A stretch of 64,000 nucleotides of DNA from Polytrichum commune (GCA_950295325.1 OX485806.1:11596001-11660000), one strand, 5' to 3'; positions 12,647 to 25,645 are shown, numbered from the stretch's first letter. The notes: generated by a model not told the origin, from the sequence alone. Program-made: numbers and translations.

Positions 12647-13217
12647 TGAGGGCAACTTCACACATGAGCCAAGAGCCATGACCTTGTAATGGTGAGGACC
12701 CTTGACTCTCATCCAAAGGCCGTACCATGGGTGTTCGGAAGCCATTTTATGTAGTCACATGCCCTCAAGCATAGTGTGCAGTGAAATTGGACCATGTTGT
12801 GGGACCATTGCATATTTTGTTGGCGGAAAAAGAGGGGAGGATTTGGTTAAATATAATATGTCTCAAACTCTATCAATTTAATAGAATTACTTGGTGGTGG
12901 TTGTATGTCTTGGAATTTGTCTTGGAATTTGTCCTGTTGGGAAAAAAAGAAAAAAAGATCATGGTCTCCTGGAATTTGCGTCAAGCTCACCTCTTGGAGG
13001 TGGGCCTGACGAAAATTCCAGTAGACCATGCACCCTTATCCACAACTTGCCATGTAGGACTCCATGTAGACTTTTCATCCACGAACCTTTCTTTGGGCTT
13101 TTAGGCCTTCACCTACTAGTGTGAAGTGAACTTGGACGGTTTCCGCCTTTTCGACCAATGACAGCTCTTACATTCCGTGTTCATGGGCCTTCAGCCTTGT
13201 GTGTGAAGTGACCATGA
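12647..13217. mobile_element. PIF/Harbinger-like MITE, copy 2
   Basis: The element spans 12,650-13,214 (565 bp). Its TIRs are related to copy 1: GGGCAACTTCACACATGAG on the left and TGGTCACTTCACACACAAGG as reverse complement on the right. TGA flanks both ends (12,647-12,649 and 13,215-13,217). An internal block CACCTCTTGGAGGTGGGCCT is shared with copy 1 (CACCTCTTGGAGGTAGGTCT near 8,870), showing common descent. Confidence 0.7.
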
Positions 13218-14179
13218 GGAACTCATATAAAAAAGTAGTTGTTATGGTGTTAGTATAAAGTAGTTATAGGTCATTATGGTGACTAAGACTGGTTGGAGAT
13301 TGACATGATATGATGGAAATTTTAGATTAATGATGATGTTTAGTGGGTAAATAGTCTAGTTGACAAAGGACGTACTTTGATATGATTATAAAAAGGATTT
13401 TATGATGATTGGAATTAGGTTAGGCTAAGCAATGAAGCTAATTAACTTATGATATAAATAGTTATAGCCTATAAACCTATATGGTTGCTTTGGATTTCTT
13501 GCATAAATTGAGAAGCCTTTTTGTGTTGTGTGGCAATGAAGAATATGAGATAAGTGAAATTCTTAATCGAGACTAATGAAATATCAATGCAATGTAGAAG
13601 TAATTTTATGTGTGCTCAAATTGGATCAAATGTCATTTTAATTAAGGAATGATTACCAACCCTAAATGTAGTTTGAATTCTAGTTAAATGTAGATGTTGC
13701 GAGGTGGAATCTACATTTCCACAAGAATCTAGTGGGCGAAGCGGCCTACATGGAAACTAACCCTAAGTCTCCAACTTCGGTTATGGTATCACAAAGGAAT
13801 CGATAGTGCCATGACATATGTCCCCGGTTTTGAGTGCTAAAGTGAGGAGACCTTGCTTCAAAATGAGCAGTCATGGAAAATTGTAGACACTGGTAATGTG
13901 TTTGGGCCAACTTTTGGCTTCAAAATTTCACAAGTCGATTTAAGGAATGAAATTACCAAAAAAAATTGTAGCTATCTTGATTTCTATCTTCCTACACGGG
14001 AAAATTTTGCAACACCTTATACTTCTCCAGTTTTGGCGCAAAATCTCTCAAGGGATCGGTTATGGGCACCTCTACTCTACATCATATTCTTTAAAAATAT
14101 AAAAATCACCGTGCGGAGGGGGATGAGGTGGCAATCTAAAGTACTTCCCACCAACAAATGCTCCACACCTTTTATAGCC
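13218..14179. other. No gene; one arm of a GGGTTAGTTTCC MITE at 13,700-13,764
   Basis: AT-rich sequence. The 13,700-13,764 segment (GGTGGAATCTACATTTCC ... CTACATGGAAACTAACCCT) is the right-arm type of the foldback element at 17,875-17,997. Confidence 0.45.
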
Positions 14180-15115
14180 CATTAGCTAGCTGGGCTAGCC
14201 CATATTTTTGAGGCCTTAATCTTGCCATAGCTAGGCTAGCCCATATTTTTTGAGGCCTCAATCTAGCCATAGCTAGGCTAGCCCATATTTTCTAAGGCCT
14301 CGATCTAGCCATAGCTGGGCTAGCCCATTTTTTTCGGGTACCGTTTTTAGCCATATAGCTGGACTAGCTGACCTAATAAATTAATTCATGTAGCTCATAT
14401 AATGAATTCAAGGAGACATTGTCTCATCAATACAATTATATTTCATATCAGTCAAAATCACTCATCGTCATCAATATCTAAAACATGTTGCTCATCATTC
14501 TCTACCAACAAATTGTCATCATCCTCTATCTGCAACTCCTCATCGAAAATAGGGCGTTTGGGAATGTGATTCTTCCAATCGGAATTATACAACAAGATCA
14601 ACTTTTCAGGATCGTATGGCATTAGATGTTTGTTCAACTTAAACATCATTGATGCCTCTGCAAATCCTCAAGAGAACGACCCATCTTTTTAGAGGAATGT
14701 AGAGAATATAGCCCACTTTGAGTAAAGACATATCAAAAGATGTAAACATGTAACCGGTTGCACTTGGATGCATTTGGATATGGATAGATGATCTCAACCC
14801 TAAAAAAATTATGGCAGTGGTAGGGATGACATGGTTGGGCCTTAGCTTGAGCCAATTTAGTTACATGACTTATCTTTAGCTAGCTAATAACTAACTGGGC
14901 TAGCCCATATTATATGAGGCCTCGATCTAGCCATAGCTGGACTAGCCCATATTTTTTGAGGCCTCGATCTAGCCATAGCTAGGCTAGCCCATAATTTTTC
15001 AAGCCGCGATCTAGCCATAGCTGGGCTAGCCCATTTTTTTCGAGAACCATTTTCAGCCATAACTATTAGCTATTAGGTTAGCCGCTAGCCCAAAAAGTCC
15101 GTGGGCTAGCGGCTG
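14180..15115. repeat. Two clusters of a ~50-bp GCTAGCCCATATTTTTTGAGG repeat
   Basis: Units built on ATAGCTAGGCTAGCCCATAT followed by TTTTTTGAGGCCTC(G/A)ATCTAGCC occur about four times at 14,180-14,345 and about four times at 14,880-15,115. The inner motif GGCTAGCC is self-complementary. Between them a 63-codon minus frame (14,458-14,649) ends in an acidic tail. The arrangement resembles a transposon with subterminal repeat clusters, but termini and target duplication were not found. Confidence 0.6.
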
Positions 15116-16371
15116 TACAAGGTCTGAAATGTTCCAATGGGACACACGGAGGAAAGATGAGAAAAATAAAAATAAAGAGTTGTGTATTCACCAACTTGGA
15201 ATGACATATGTTTCATAAAGCCAAATACAACTACAATCATGTTGTTAGTCAAAATTGAAGTGGAGACCTCATAGTGTGTTAAACCAATGTGACATCCAAC
15301 TACTCCACAACAAACCGTAACATTATTCATATTCATAACAATGTTATGTGGAATATATAATATAACATAGAATTTTCTCCACATTTAGACTTGATCCAAA
15401 TAAAATGAATGGATTTAATATACAAATATTTTAACCCCTGATACTTTTCTCAAATTAATAAGTAAAAGGTGTGAGTCCAGTGTTGCTGTTGGTACACAGC
15501 TAATTAAATTGTTGAACAACTGGAGCTCATCGTCATCGAGTCCCTTTTTTATGTTGTGTATTGATAACAAGAAAACGGTAGAACCGTGAGGCTCTGTCCT
15601 TTATTATGAAAGACTACAATTGTAGTTGTCCACTTTACTCATGCCAATCCATGGCTATTCACTATACCAAACCTTTCTTGGATTTTGTGCACCTTCTTCA
15701 CAAATACAAGTCAAGGATTGAAGCTACTCATTTATCACCCGAAATGTTTAAAATAAATAATCAAGAACTACCGAAATAACTATAGTTAACTAGATTTCTT
15801 TCAATGCATTTTAAAGAGCACTTATATATATATATTCTATAGTTAACATCCACATTACATAAAGTGGACCAAAAATAAGAAGAACAAGTAACGTCCAAGT
15901 GTGAACACAAAGTGGTTAGGAAATTTGCTCTTGAAACGAAGAAGTTAATGCATAGTCCCTGTCCTAAAGACATAGCCAATAACAATAACTCTCTATTGTA
16001 AATCCTAATGAATGTGCTTTGCAATTGTAAGCCCTGGCAACTGCTTTTTGGCTAAACACCAACTACGAGTGTGTGGTAAATATGTCAGCCTATTGGGGCC
16101 AGGGCTAAACACCCACCTCTTTGTGTTGGGCCCTCACCACTATCACCCAAGGTGAAAATGCAGCCAATTATAAAATAGTTTGTATTTTTCTTTTTAAGAC
16201 GATTTGACCTTGGAATGATCATCAAAGGTTTCAAATTAGTTTAGCAAACCCATCTGAAACGAATGAATCACAAATATGTGGGGATCATATTTTCACTAGA
16301 CCCTTTTTGTCTTGGTAATAATGGTGGGGGCCCAACTCAAAGAGACATGGGTGTTTAGTATTGGTTGCATA
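15116..16371. other. No gene seen
   Basis: AT-rich. No recognisable open frame, RNA gene or clear element boundary. Confidence 0.4.
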
Positions 16372-16784
16372 TTAGGGCCAGTTCACATGGGTTTCCAAGT
16401 CCTAAGTCCCACGTCACTTGAGGTCACCCGTGCAAACTCAACTGTTGAGAGCATGGAAGTTCGGACTTATCACTTCACATGGGGGCCCAAGTCCTAAGCC
16501 CCAAGTATGACATGGATGCCTACATGGCAACACTTTTTGAAAGTGAGACGTGGGGCTTATGTTGAGAGTTAGGTCGAGCAAAAAGCTAGACCCACTTCTC
16601 AACATAAGTTACGAGATTTTTTGCATATAAAAATCAAGATCCGACTTCAACGAACATAACCTTTATCATAATGGTTTCTTGAGGCTCAAAAGTTGGGACT
16701 TTGCTTCCATGTTGGGACTTACTAGTATGAGTGGGCCTTGGACCTTGGGACCTGGGACTTGGGACCCATGTGAACCGGCACTTA
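16372..16784. mobile_element. PIF/Harbinger-like MITE with TTA duplication
   Basis: The element spans 16,375-16,781 (407 bp). The left terminus GGGCCAGTTCACATGGGTTT and the right terminus in reverse complement GTGCCGGTTCACATGGGTCC extend into a shared CCAAGTCC...GTCCCA block (about 38 bp of TIR). TTA lies at 16,372-16,374 and 16,782-16,784. Confidence 0.78.
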
Positions 16785-17874
16785 GTATTAGGTTCCACCA
16801 ACCTAGATATACCAAAGATCTTCCTTTAATCTTAGCTCTTTCTTAGGTGTCGCCTTTCCCTCCCTTGGATTTCACCATATGAAACTTGATTTCCAAATGC
16901 TTTCCAACCCTTGTATACTTTTCCAATATCGTAGGTGATGGAGGGCGTTGACAAACCCATGTATGATTTTCACTATCTCCATTGATGTAACCTACTACAT
17001 CAATGAGTATTCAAATTGCTCATGTTAACCATAAAATTTCCATTGGCGAACGAGCAACCTAGGGGCTCAAGTTAAATCCTATGTGGCACATACATAAAAA
17101 AGCTCTTATTGGTTCTTGCATGCCGATGCAATCATTTACCACGTAAAAGGATGCGAGGGCAAGGGAAGTTGACAATGATGAGTCACCTATGCACTTTTTG
17201 GGTCCGGGTTTAGGTTTGGAGTTGCATGGCACGTGTTAAAGTGTTGACGTGGGGAAGAAAAAACACGAGAGAGACGAGTCACTTGTCCGATTCACTCCTT
17301 GGTTTTGGAGACACGGAAGACCCAACAATTCTATTGGAAAGGGATCTCGTGCTTTTTTGTTGCGTTGGGAATAAAGTTATTGCTCATGTGGCACTTGGTT
17401 CAAGGTGCGTTTACGTACAACCACCGTTTGCGTGTTTAATGGTTGTAGTTTACTTTTCTTTAGTTATGATGTTGAGGGACGAGGAGGGGGGAAGAATGTA
17501 TAGTGACAACTACAGTCACGACTAGTCTTCACTTGCCCCACTACGATACAAGGTGTAGTTGGGAGTAGTCACAATGCTTGTAGTTTGCTTTTCTTGGTTC
17601 TATATTGCTTGTTGTTACCATGTGGCACCAAGAAAGAGTTACAAGGCCAAAGCATGGGAGAAAATTTGGAAAAGGCAATTACTCTTAGACAACCTTCTCA
17701 CTAGAATCCTTAAAAGTTTTTGCCATCCCACAAATTGAATCAATAGGCGAGATGATTGTTGAGGAGAAATCCACTCTTCAACTATCACAGTGGTTGTGTT
17801 TAAACGGAAAAAAGATTACACTGTGGGATGAGTTGCCATGTAGGTTGCTCGCCCACCATACTCTAGTGGGAATA
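16785..17874. other. No gene; half copy of the next MITE near 17,837-17,872
   Basis: No coding signal. The end of the interval carries a partial arm (CCATGTAGGTTGCTCGCCCACC) of the element that follows. Confidence 0.4.
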
Positions 17875-17997
17875 AGGGTTAGTTTCCATGTAGGTCGCTC
17901 GCACACCGTATTCTAGTGGGAGTGTAGATTCCATCAGGTGGAATCTACATTTCTACTAGTACTTGGTGGGCGAGCATGCTGCATGGAAACTAACCCT
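17875..17997. mobile_element. Short foldback MITE, GGGTTAGTTTCCATG type
   Basis: Arms of about 55-60 bp read AGGGTTAGTTTCCATG(T/C)AG, then GCTCGC(A/C)CACC, then TGTAGATTCCA at the loop, in inverted orientation. Single arms of the same family are at 13,700-13,764, 17,837-17,872 and 18,270-18,314. Confidence 0.7.
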
Positions 17998-18316
17998 AAG
18001 GACAAACTCACCCAAATGTAGATGGGATTTGATGGGGGTAGGGTTCGTACTTGCCAACTAGCTACTCTCATATTCTCAAATTTGGGCCCACCTACTAAAA
18101 CCGGTCTTCAATCCTTTGGTGACTCAACACTTGTAAAAGAGATGCTTTAGTGGGTGCATGGAAGTCTAGCGGCCCGTGTCCACGGCCCTTCACATTCTAG
18201 TAGGTCACCAACATGTGGTTGGTTGACAGCTTGGTTCTCATCTACATGAGAACACATCCAACACACTATTATGTAGAATCTAATGTGTGAGCGGTCTACA
18301 TGGAAACAAACCCTAA

Positions 18317-18665
18317 AGATTGTATTTAGTGTCATATGGTATTTTATGTAATTGTGGTAACTTTTCTAATGACACTTCTCTTGAATAAATTTGAAAATAT
18401 TGTCATCCCAAACTACTTTTGGCTCATCAACCTTTGGTATACTTTGCATCCTACCATTATGCAATGAATTACTAACATGGATGGTTGAAGTTTGGATGAA
18501 AGATCACTTAGGTAGTTACAATAATTGCAACATTATAGATCTATAATGTACAAGAAACGACAAGTCATATTAGGTTTACATCTAGTGTTGGTGACACTAC
18601 ACAAATGATTTACATTTAATATTGAACAAGACAAATAGAATTGGTGACACTAAATACAACATCTA
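18317..18665 (-). mobile_element. TAGTGTCA-family element, reverse copy
   Basis: The ends TTGTATTTAGTGTCA (left) and TGACACTAAATACAA (right) are inverted repeats. The interior matches, in reverse complement, the copies at 21.9 and 23.5 kb, including the GTTGGTGACACTACAC block and the AAGTGATCTTTC-like block. Confidence 0.65.
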
Positions 18666-19358
18666 GTCTAATGCATGTGGTTGAAAGCGAGCCCGAACCA
18701 CAACTCAACCATCATGGCGATAGTGTGTAAATGCACCTTCAGGCTTCATAGTGTCTACATATTAAACGTGGATGCAGGGACTCTAGTAAAAACAAGTCCC
18801 CTATAGGTTTATGTGACAAATAAAGTCAAGTGGGTCAAATTGAACTACTAATGCAAGATTTCAAATGCTATTTTCATTGCGAAGTCAAATTCGTTGAATG
18901 TATAAAACTTTAGACTATAGAATAAGTTTGATTTTCACACAGCTTTAGCCCATGCCACCTCACAATCTATGCAGCACTTAATTACAACTTAGGGTACATA
19001 ACATAAGGATGGGATTGGGCCAGCCCATGTATTATATCCTCATATGAAATGAAGGGGTTTTCAATGACTAAGCCAAAGGTCTTATACTCATAGTTATGAA
19101 GTTTCCCATCTAGTAGTAGTGTTAGCACAATTCATATGATTTTTGAAATATTATGTGTGGTGCTAGTATTAATGACTCCATTACTAAACCCTTAATTTCA
19201 TGGGAAGTATTGTGGTTTCGTTACATCATCTATAAAAGTAAGCTTTCTAGAGTTTAATTTTGATTGTATCTCGAAGAAAAGTTGTTGCTAATATTATTTA
19301 AAACCACATCAAAATGGTACCAATTTTCATGATTTGTTTATAATCGATTTAGGAATCA
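18666..19358. other. No gene seen
   Basis: AT-rich, with no open frame of interest. Confidence 0.4.
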
Positions 19359-19530
19359 TTAAACTTCAAGCAATTGTGATGATATATGAAATAAAATTAT
19401 AGTCCGAACTTCCAAGATTATATTGATAATAGACATACACTTTTTAAACTTCAAGCAATTGTGATGATATATGAAATAAAATTATAGACCTAACTTCCAA
19501 GATTATATTGATAATAGATATACACTTTGA
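19359..19530. repeat. 86-bp tandem duplication
   Basis: Two adjacent copies begin with TTAAACTTCAAGCAATTGTG and end with GATAATAGA(C/T)ATACACTTT. They differ at only a few positions (for example AGTCCGAACT/AGACCTAACT). Confidence 0.85.
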
Positions 19531-21907
19531 TGTAAGAAAGCAATCCATAGAAAACTGACAATTTTGAATCAAAATAATATGAAGTTACTATATATGATGA
19601 TGTATCAACAAAGGAAAAAAAAAAGTTTCATTCTTGACTTTAAAAATATCTTGTGAACAACTGTCTTTTCATATTGGAATGGGATCGTTGCCATTAACCA
19701 GAAAATTTTATGAGGAGCATAATGAGATTTTGACCTTCTTAGCACCTTCCTTTATGAATGAATTTGACTTCAAGAGTGATTCATAAGCCCTAAGGAAGTT
19801 AAGGGTTAAGTATAATGAGATCCGATTTAGCTTAGGACTTGTGGCCTCTTTGTGGCAATCATGTTTGAGGGTCCCATAGAAATCCCACCTCATATATGTG
19901 TATGGTTCGTTCATCCCATCTTATTCTTATTGAACTAAGTCGGGGTTTGTAATGCTAGTTTTGGGGCCAAATGTACTTGAATAATGCATTTTTTTGTGTG
20001 CTAGAGCAAACATAAGTAGGAGCATTTGTATTTTTCTTTGCAAAAAAGTTGTAGATGCTTGCGTACATCATTATGTTGTTCCCTTGGCTCCAAGCTCCGT
20101 ATGATGACCTCATACCAATATTGCTTTCTACTAAAACCACATGATTATGGATAGATTGTGGGTCACACTATTGAGTTCATTTCCACGCTAAAAACATCAA
20201 GGGTAATATTGCGGGTGCACACTATTTATCAACCCAGCAAACAAGAGGCCCACAAAGTTGTATGTTATAATGGTACGTTGGCGTTCATTTGAAAGGCTTC
20301 CAACGTGGGAGAAGCCTAAAGGTGGTGGGCATAGCACAAGGGCATGACAAGTGTACCTAAGGTTACACACCATTTTCATCTGTGATGGTGTATATTGTGA
20401 GCCACACTTTAGGCTTGCTTACAGTAAGTCACACCATACATCAACCCATAGCACTTTACCATAATCAATCTAGTTAATAGCTCAACGCCATTGTCCGAAT
20501 TGAGGTTTGGATTCGGAGACACTACTTACACACTCCAAAATTTCAAGGCATCCGACTCCCATGATTTTTTGGCTCAACCACACGCACCCAAAAAATCGTG
20601 TGCATGAGCATATTCGACACGGAATTGTCTGTGGACACGCAACAATATGGATATATGTCACTACAAGGATCCCACACCGTTACCACCTAGTTCTCGACCA
20701 CTACGAGGATGGAGGATTTTAGGTATCCGAATCTATCCGGGTGGTAGATTTGAATACCTTAAATCTACCTCAAAGTGCCCAACAACCAATGGGCAACGAC
20801 GACCCGTGATCCTTGTACTCAACACACAACTTGTTGTGGTATCCTTGAAGTGGGGATCCTATCGAGCTCTCGTAACATTACTCGTGCCCGGGCGGTGTTA
20901 TAAAAGCGGTGGGTGGCGAGTGGCAAGTGGAGAGAGCAAGATAGAAGGGGGTTGGAGGGATTTGGTGATGATCTTGAAACCCGACAAAAAACACGTCGGC
21001 ATTCAAGCGGTCAACAAGTATCAAAGGCGGTTCGCCCCATGCAACACGATCCCCATGTTTAATGAACACTTATACGGTGGTCGGATGATAAGCTTACACA
21101 TATGATGATGATATACAAGTGTGTTCTATATACGGACCCTACTACCCATCCCTCGAGCGTGAATCTCTTGAACCTCAAATTGGGTAGTGTGACGAGGTTT
21201 ATAGAGTCGCGAGTAGACAACTCTACTCGCGCTTCTAGGTATTCTTCACGAATGCATTTATCGGGGCCAACCATTCATTCCTTGCCCTTATTTTGAAAGA
21301 CCAAGACTAAGCCACGCCCGACTTTGGTTCGATACTTTCTCGATATTTTGAGCACACACCTCGACGAGTGAAGGCTAGGGAGCCACTGAGCTCACGATGC
21401 AATTGGTCTCACATTGAACCACACACCCTTCACCATGAGTCGCCTTTGAAGGTGTGTATATGTGAAACATTGAGTAAGATAGTTATTGCATACGAGCGTA
21501 CTTCTCATTCATCCAATGTTAAAAAAAAAGTTCAGGAAATAGTTTGCAACCCATAGTTTCTTCATTTCGATTGACATGACATTGGAATTGGACCCTGAAT
21601 TAGTCTAGTTTAAGTCATTTGAAAACAAGTAGGAAACGATGTGAAAAAGAACCGCAGTCGTTTTCTCATTACGGTTCTTTTGACCGCTGTGAGTTGTAGT
21701 CGCTAAACGATTGTAGAGTTTTCTTTTTCGATTTGCGACTGCAATTTTTGAATTTTTTTTTGGGGGGTGTGTAATACATTGTATTCAAGACCTTTCCAAT
21801 GGTATGATACAAGCCCCCAAATTCCTAAAATTTTAGTTGGTAAACCAAATAAAATAAAATCTGGAGCCATTTAGCGACTGCAGTTCTTTTTTCGCAATGT
21901 TTTCTAC
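19531..21907. other. No confident gene; GC-richer patch at 20.5-21.5 kb
   Basis: A plus-strand frame of 152 codons (20,647-21,105) follows an overlapping frame and lies in a locally GC-richer patch with TATAAAAG at about 20,899. The translation shows no domain and the opposite strand is also open in places, so it is not called as a gene. It could be part of a decayed retroelement. Confidence 0.35.
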
Positions 21908-22245
21908 TAGTGAGACTACACTAAATATTAGTGTCACTAATTCTAATTCTCTTGCTCAATACTAATTGTAAACTGAGGTGTAGTGTCACCAACACTAAAT
22001 GTTAACCCAACGTTGTTTGTCATTCCTTGTAAAAAAGTACGGGGATTATAGATTTACAATGTTGCAACTACTTGTCACTTACCAAGTGATTTTTCATCCA
22101 AATTTTAATCTTCCATGACAAATATTTCATCATAGATTGCTAACAAGAGAAGGCAGGGTTTTGGCCAATGGATGAACTCATCCATCATCCATGTCATCCG
22201 AAAAGTTACCATATGACACTGAATATCATATTTGGTGTAGTAACC
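21908..22245 (+). mobile_element. TAGTGTCA-family element
   Basis: It begins with CACTAAATATTAGTGTCACT and ends with TGACACTGAATATCATATTT. The interior has CTTGCTCAATACTAATTGTA, GTAGTGTCACCAACACTAAA and CTTACCAAGTGATTTTTCAT, which are shared with the 23.5-kb copy. Confidence 0.65.
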
Positions 22246-22920
22246 TCCAGGTCGCACAATATTTCAGGTTTTTATTTATTTATTTATTTATTAATGTTGG
22301 ATGAATGAGATCAGGCACGCGCGTATGTGGTCTCTCTCTCTCTACACGGCATGACTTGGATGAGACTTGATTCGGGATCTTTAAAGCTATAATTCCCGGT
22401 GTTCTATCGATCAAAAATAGGAGCCTTCATGCTACATATTAATTTTGGAGGGTTATTTTTTTCATGTTGGATGAATGACAATTCTCTCTCTCCATCTAGA
22501 ACTCAAATCCAACATTTAGTTGGTTACTTTAGCCAAATTTGGGTCTTCGAATCAACAATGATGGTACAGAGTGTTGGTGTTAGGTTATGTTGATTTTTGC
22601 GTATGCCTATATTACACATGTTTTCTTTGCACGTAAAGGTATGTGGTCTTATTGTGGGCACTCCCAACTTCACAAACATTCATGGCCGTTGAATCGGCTT
22701 GGGAGTTGTTTCATCTAAGTCGTCATTTGCGAATCACGAAGATAGTCATTTCAAGCCTCGGAATTGGAGTAGAGACGACCCAAAAGCTATAAGAGTCCAA
22801 AGAGAATATTCATGTATTCTTAGAATGATCATATGGGTCCTCCCAATTCCGCTCAACATTGAGCGCAGAATAGTCGATCTATATATATATATATATATAG
22901 GCACATAGTCCGAATCATCC
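22246..22920. repeat. Microsatellites in otherwise unassigned sequence
   Basis: (TTTA)n near 22,270-22,292, (TC)n near 22,333-22,343 and (TA)n near 22,879-22,899. No gene recognised. Confidence 0.6.
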
Positions 22921-23157
22921 CATCACAACACGGGTCTTTTTGGTGTCCATTCTTGACTCCAAAATTTTCCATATACCACTCAAACATGGGTGTTCAACAT
23001 TCCTTAATATATACGGTCACGAAGGGATCCCAATGAAATCATAGAAAGGGAGTTTCAACAACCCTTGTTTCTACCAATGTCGAGATCTAGAATTGCGTCC
23101 CAAATGTACTAATTAGGGGCGGGGGTTTGAATTGAGCCTCTCGTGAACTTGAATCAA

Positions 23158-23990
23158 TGGGGTTTTGGACCCATTTCCAAACTCGGTGTTTATCTTACTT
23201 CGAAGCTTTTAAGTTTCCAAGTCTCGGTTTTTTGAAGATCTAAGAATGGGTCCCAATCGAACTAGGTTCATGAGTTTGAGTTGAGTTCATGTGGCCGATT
23301 CATGAGGCGGCTTGAATTATAGATCCCCGTGTTTTAGCTCAAATTGCTATAATGGAGGTTTTTGGGCCCATTTTCAAACTTGGTGTTTATGTTACTTCCA
23401 AGCTTCTAAGTTCGCGAGTCTTGGTTGTAGGTATCAAGGTTGTATCAGACCCTAAACACGGGTCCCAAAATAAGTACAGTGAAGAACATGATATTTAGTG
23501 CCACCAATTCTAATCATCTTGCTCAATACTAATTGTAAACCGCGGTATAGTGTCATCACCAGCACTAAATGTCAACCCAACATTATTTGTCATTCCTTGT
23601 AAATTTTTTTGGGGATGATAAGTTTACAGCGTTGCAATTACTGTCACTTACCAAGTGATTCTTTTATCCAAATTTCAATCATCCATGACAACATTTCATC
23701 ACAAGTTGTTGACAAGATAAGGTAGGGTTTTGGCCAATGAATGTACTCGTCCATCATTTATGGCAACATTTGTCTCACTAATTCATAAGACGCGTCATCC
23801 GAATAGTTACCAAAGTAATATTAAACACCATATTGAGTGTAGTTGCATAAGGTTTGAATCAAGTTCCTTTGGCCAACATAGGTTTGCTATGGAGGTTTAA
23901 TTGGGCCCGTTTTCGACCTCGGTGTTCACGCCGTAACTTCCAAACTTTAAACATTCCCGAAGCCTTGGTTGACTACAAAACCCTAATAGC
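23158..23990. repeat. Three diverged copies of a ~75-bp GGGCCCATTTTC repeat
   Basis: The block TTTTGGGCCCATTTTCAAAC, then TCGGTGTTTATGTTACTTCC and a CTTGGTTG-like end, occurs near 23,158, 23,356 and 23,886. The third copy is separated from the others by the mobile element at 23,484-23,845. Confidence 0.55.
23484..23845 (+). mobile_element. TAGTGTCA-family element, closest relative of the 21.9-kb copy
   Basis: It shares long collinear blocks with 21,908-22,245, including CTTGCTCAATACTAATTGTA, GTCATTCCTTGTAAA and AGGGTTTTGGCCAATG. It is slightly longer because of an extra CTCACTAATTC segment. Confidence 0.65.
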
Positions 23991-24297
23991 TAGCGCGCCA
24001 TGGCTCATTCAACTGTGCCAACACAAGCACACTCACAAATATAGGGCCTTGTTGAAGCGGTCGTGGAATAACAAATATCTGAGGGTCCAATTTTCCCAAC
24101 TTCATTGCTCATCCACCTGAGTCCTAGTTATGTGGGTGTCCAAGACTAAAGTATAATTCCCTGGTTTTTCTAAATGGGTACACTAGCATATTTGGAGATC
24201 ACCAGCCTCGATAAATTCCCGATAAAATGCCCTCACCTCGGAAACAATCTTATTAGTTCACTTTTTATGTGTCCAATTCAATAAGTAGTCTCCACTA

Positions 24298-24326
24298 TGA
24301 TGAGAGAGAGAGAGAGAGAGAGGGGG
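24298..24326. repeat. (GA)n microsatellite
   Basis: Uninterrupted GA dinucleotides followed by a short G run. The flanks 24,000-24,880 hold no recognised gene. Confidence 0.85.
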
Positions 24327-24884
24327 AATTATTGTATACGAGCATACTCTCATTCACTCCAACATAAATGTTTACACTATGAGAGTTGCGGCTCCTTACC
24401 ATTGATTCTCTCTAACACTAGAAGAGTTTGAAATCTATGAATATGAATAGAAACTCGACTATTGTAGTGGATCATAAAACCATAAGGTGGAAAATAAGAG
24501 ATATGTAGTGTTTGATACACTAAATACGAACACATACACTAAATGTCAATAACCCTATGAAAGTAAGTAACATTGAATGTAAACTCAAACACTAAACAAC
24601 AACTATGGTAATATTTGGAAGTTACATGCTTGAGTTTAGTGTTAGTAAGGATATGAAAAAGAAACAACAATGATAAAAGGAGAATTCTGGCATATCTTCT
24701 AGCATATTTCTTTTAACATCAATTGCCAAGGAATTGAAAATTAGTGTTGGGCAGGGGAGGGTGGTAACAACATTAAATATAATCAAACACTAAATATCCT
24801 ATGTAGTGTAGTGGTAAGGAACCGCGATTCATATAAGGTAGACGTGCGTGATTTGGTTACTTCTCTCAATTGAACACTTGTATT

Positions 24885-25195
24885 TGAGTGGTATGTGGTT
24901 CCAAGAACAAAACTACCAGAAAGACATGTATTTAGAAAAGATTGGATTGTGTACCAAAAGTTCTAACCTCATCAACAGTCAACATAAATGAGGGAAACTT
25001 GTACGACCATTTAATTAGCACGGGACCTTTTCGCTTTGATAATGGGTAAGATATTTCTACGAGCTCCAAAAACCATGAAGAAAGTGGACATCGCCTCGTT
25101 TCGGATTTGCTAACGATCTCGCGCTAATCATGTGATTCAAACCCTAGGAGAAGTGGGCTAGCCGGAAGGGGAAAACACAAGTTACCATCTACGAC
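24885..25195 (+). repeat. Dispersed ~300-bp repeat (family D)
   Basis: Landmarks in order are TTTGAGTGGTATGTGG, GGCTCCAAGAACAAA, GGACATGTATTTAAAAGAG, ATTGTGTGCTCAAAA, GAGCATGAGAATCTTCACTT, TTTGCTAACCATCTTGTACT and GACCCATCTACC. Other copies are near 22,925-22,995, 27,128-27,335, 27,690-27,795 (reverse), 32,625-32,735 (reverse), 43,800-44,180, 47,215-47,545 and 61,135-61,285. No termini or duplication could be fixed. Confidence 0.6.
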
Positions 25196-25554
25196 CCATC
25201 TACCCTAGTACCCTGAGTGTGTGCGTTTGTGGTAGCATATTTGGAGCCGAGCACCAGCTTTTCGTTTCCCAACACTTGGATCGCACGTGTGTTAACTTAA
25301 ACACGGGAGCTTCCGGCAAACGAAAGCCTTTGCGAAGCTGAGAGTGGGATGCTATTAAATTTACTGGGAAAATAACCGAGTCTCGGCGGCCGTATGCCAA
25401 AGTTAAGTACCACAATTTGGCAGGTATCGGCCAGGGGGTGAGTGGCATCAAATCGAGTGCAACTTTCCACAGGCGGAAATTATATCATACTTACGAAACC
25501 TTATAGTAATTAGAAATCGTGCACACATGTTGTAATGCCTCACAAGCAAGCAAG

Positions 25555-25645
25555 CGATCGATGGATCGAGCGAGCAAGCAAGGAAGCAAGGAAGTAAGCG
25601 AGTGAGTGAGTGAGTCAGTCTGACTGACTGACTGACTGACTTGGT
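25555..25645. repeat. Tetranucleotide-rich tract
   Basis: Runs of (AGCA)n, (GGAAGCAA)n, (GAGT)n and (GACT)n follow each other without interruption. Open frames across the tract on several strands are a by-product. Confidence 0.8.

Noticed and set aside
20647-21105. 152-codon plus-strand frame
   Set aside because: No recognised motif, no splice partners, and overlapping frames on both strands. The TATAAAAG inside it does not fit a gene model.
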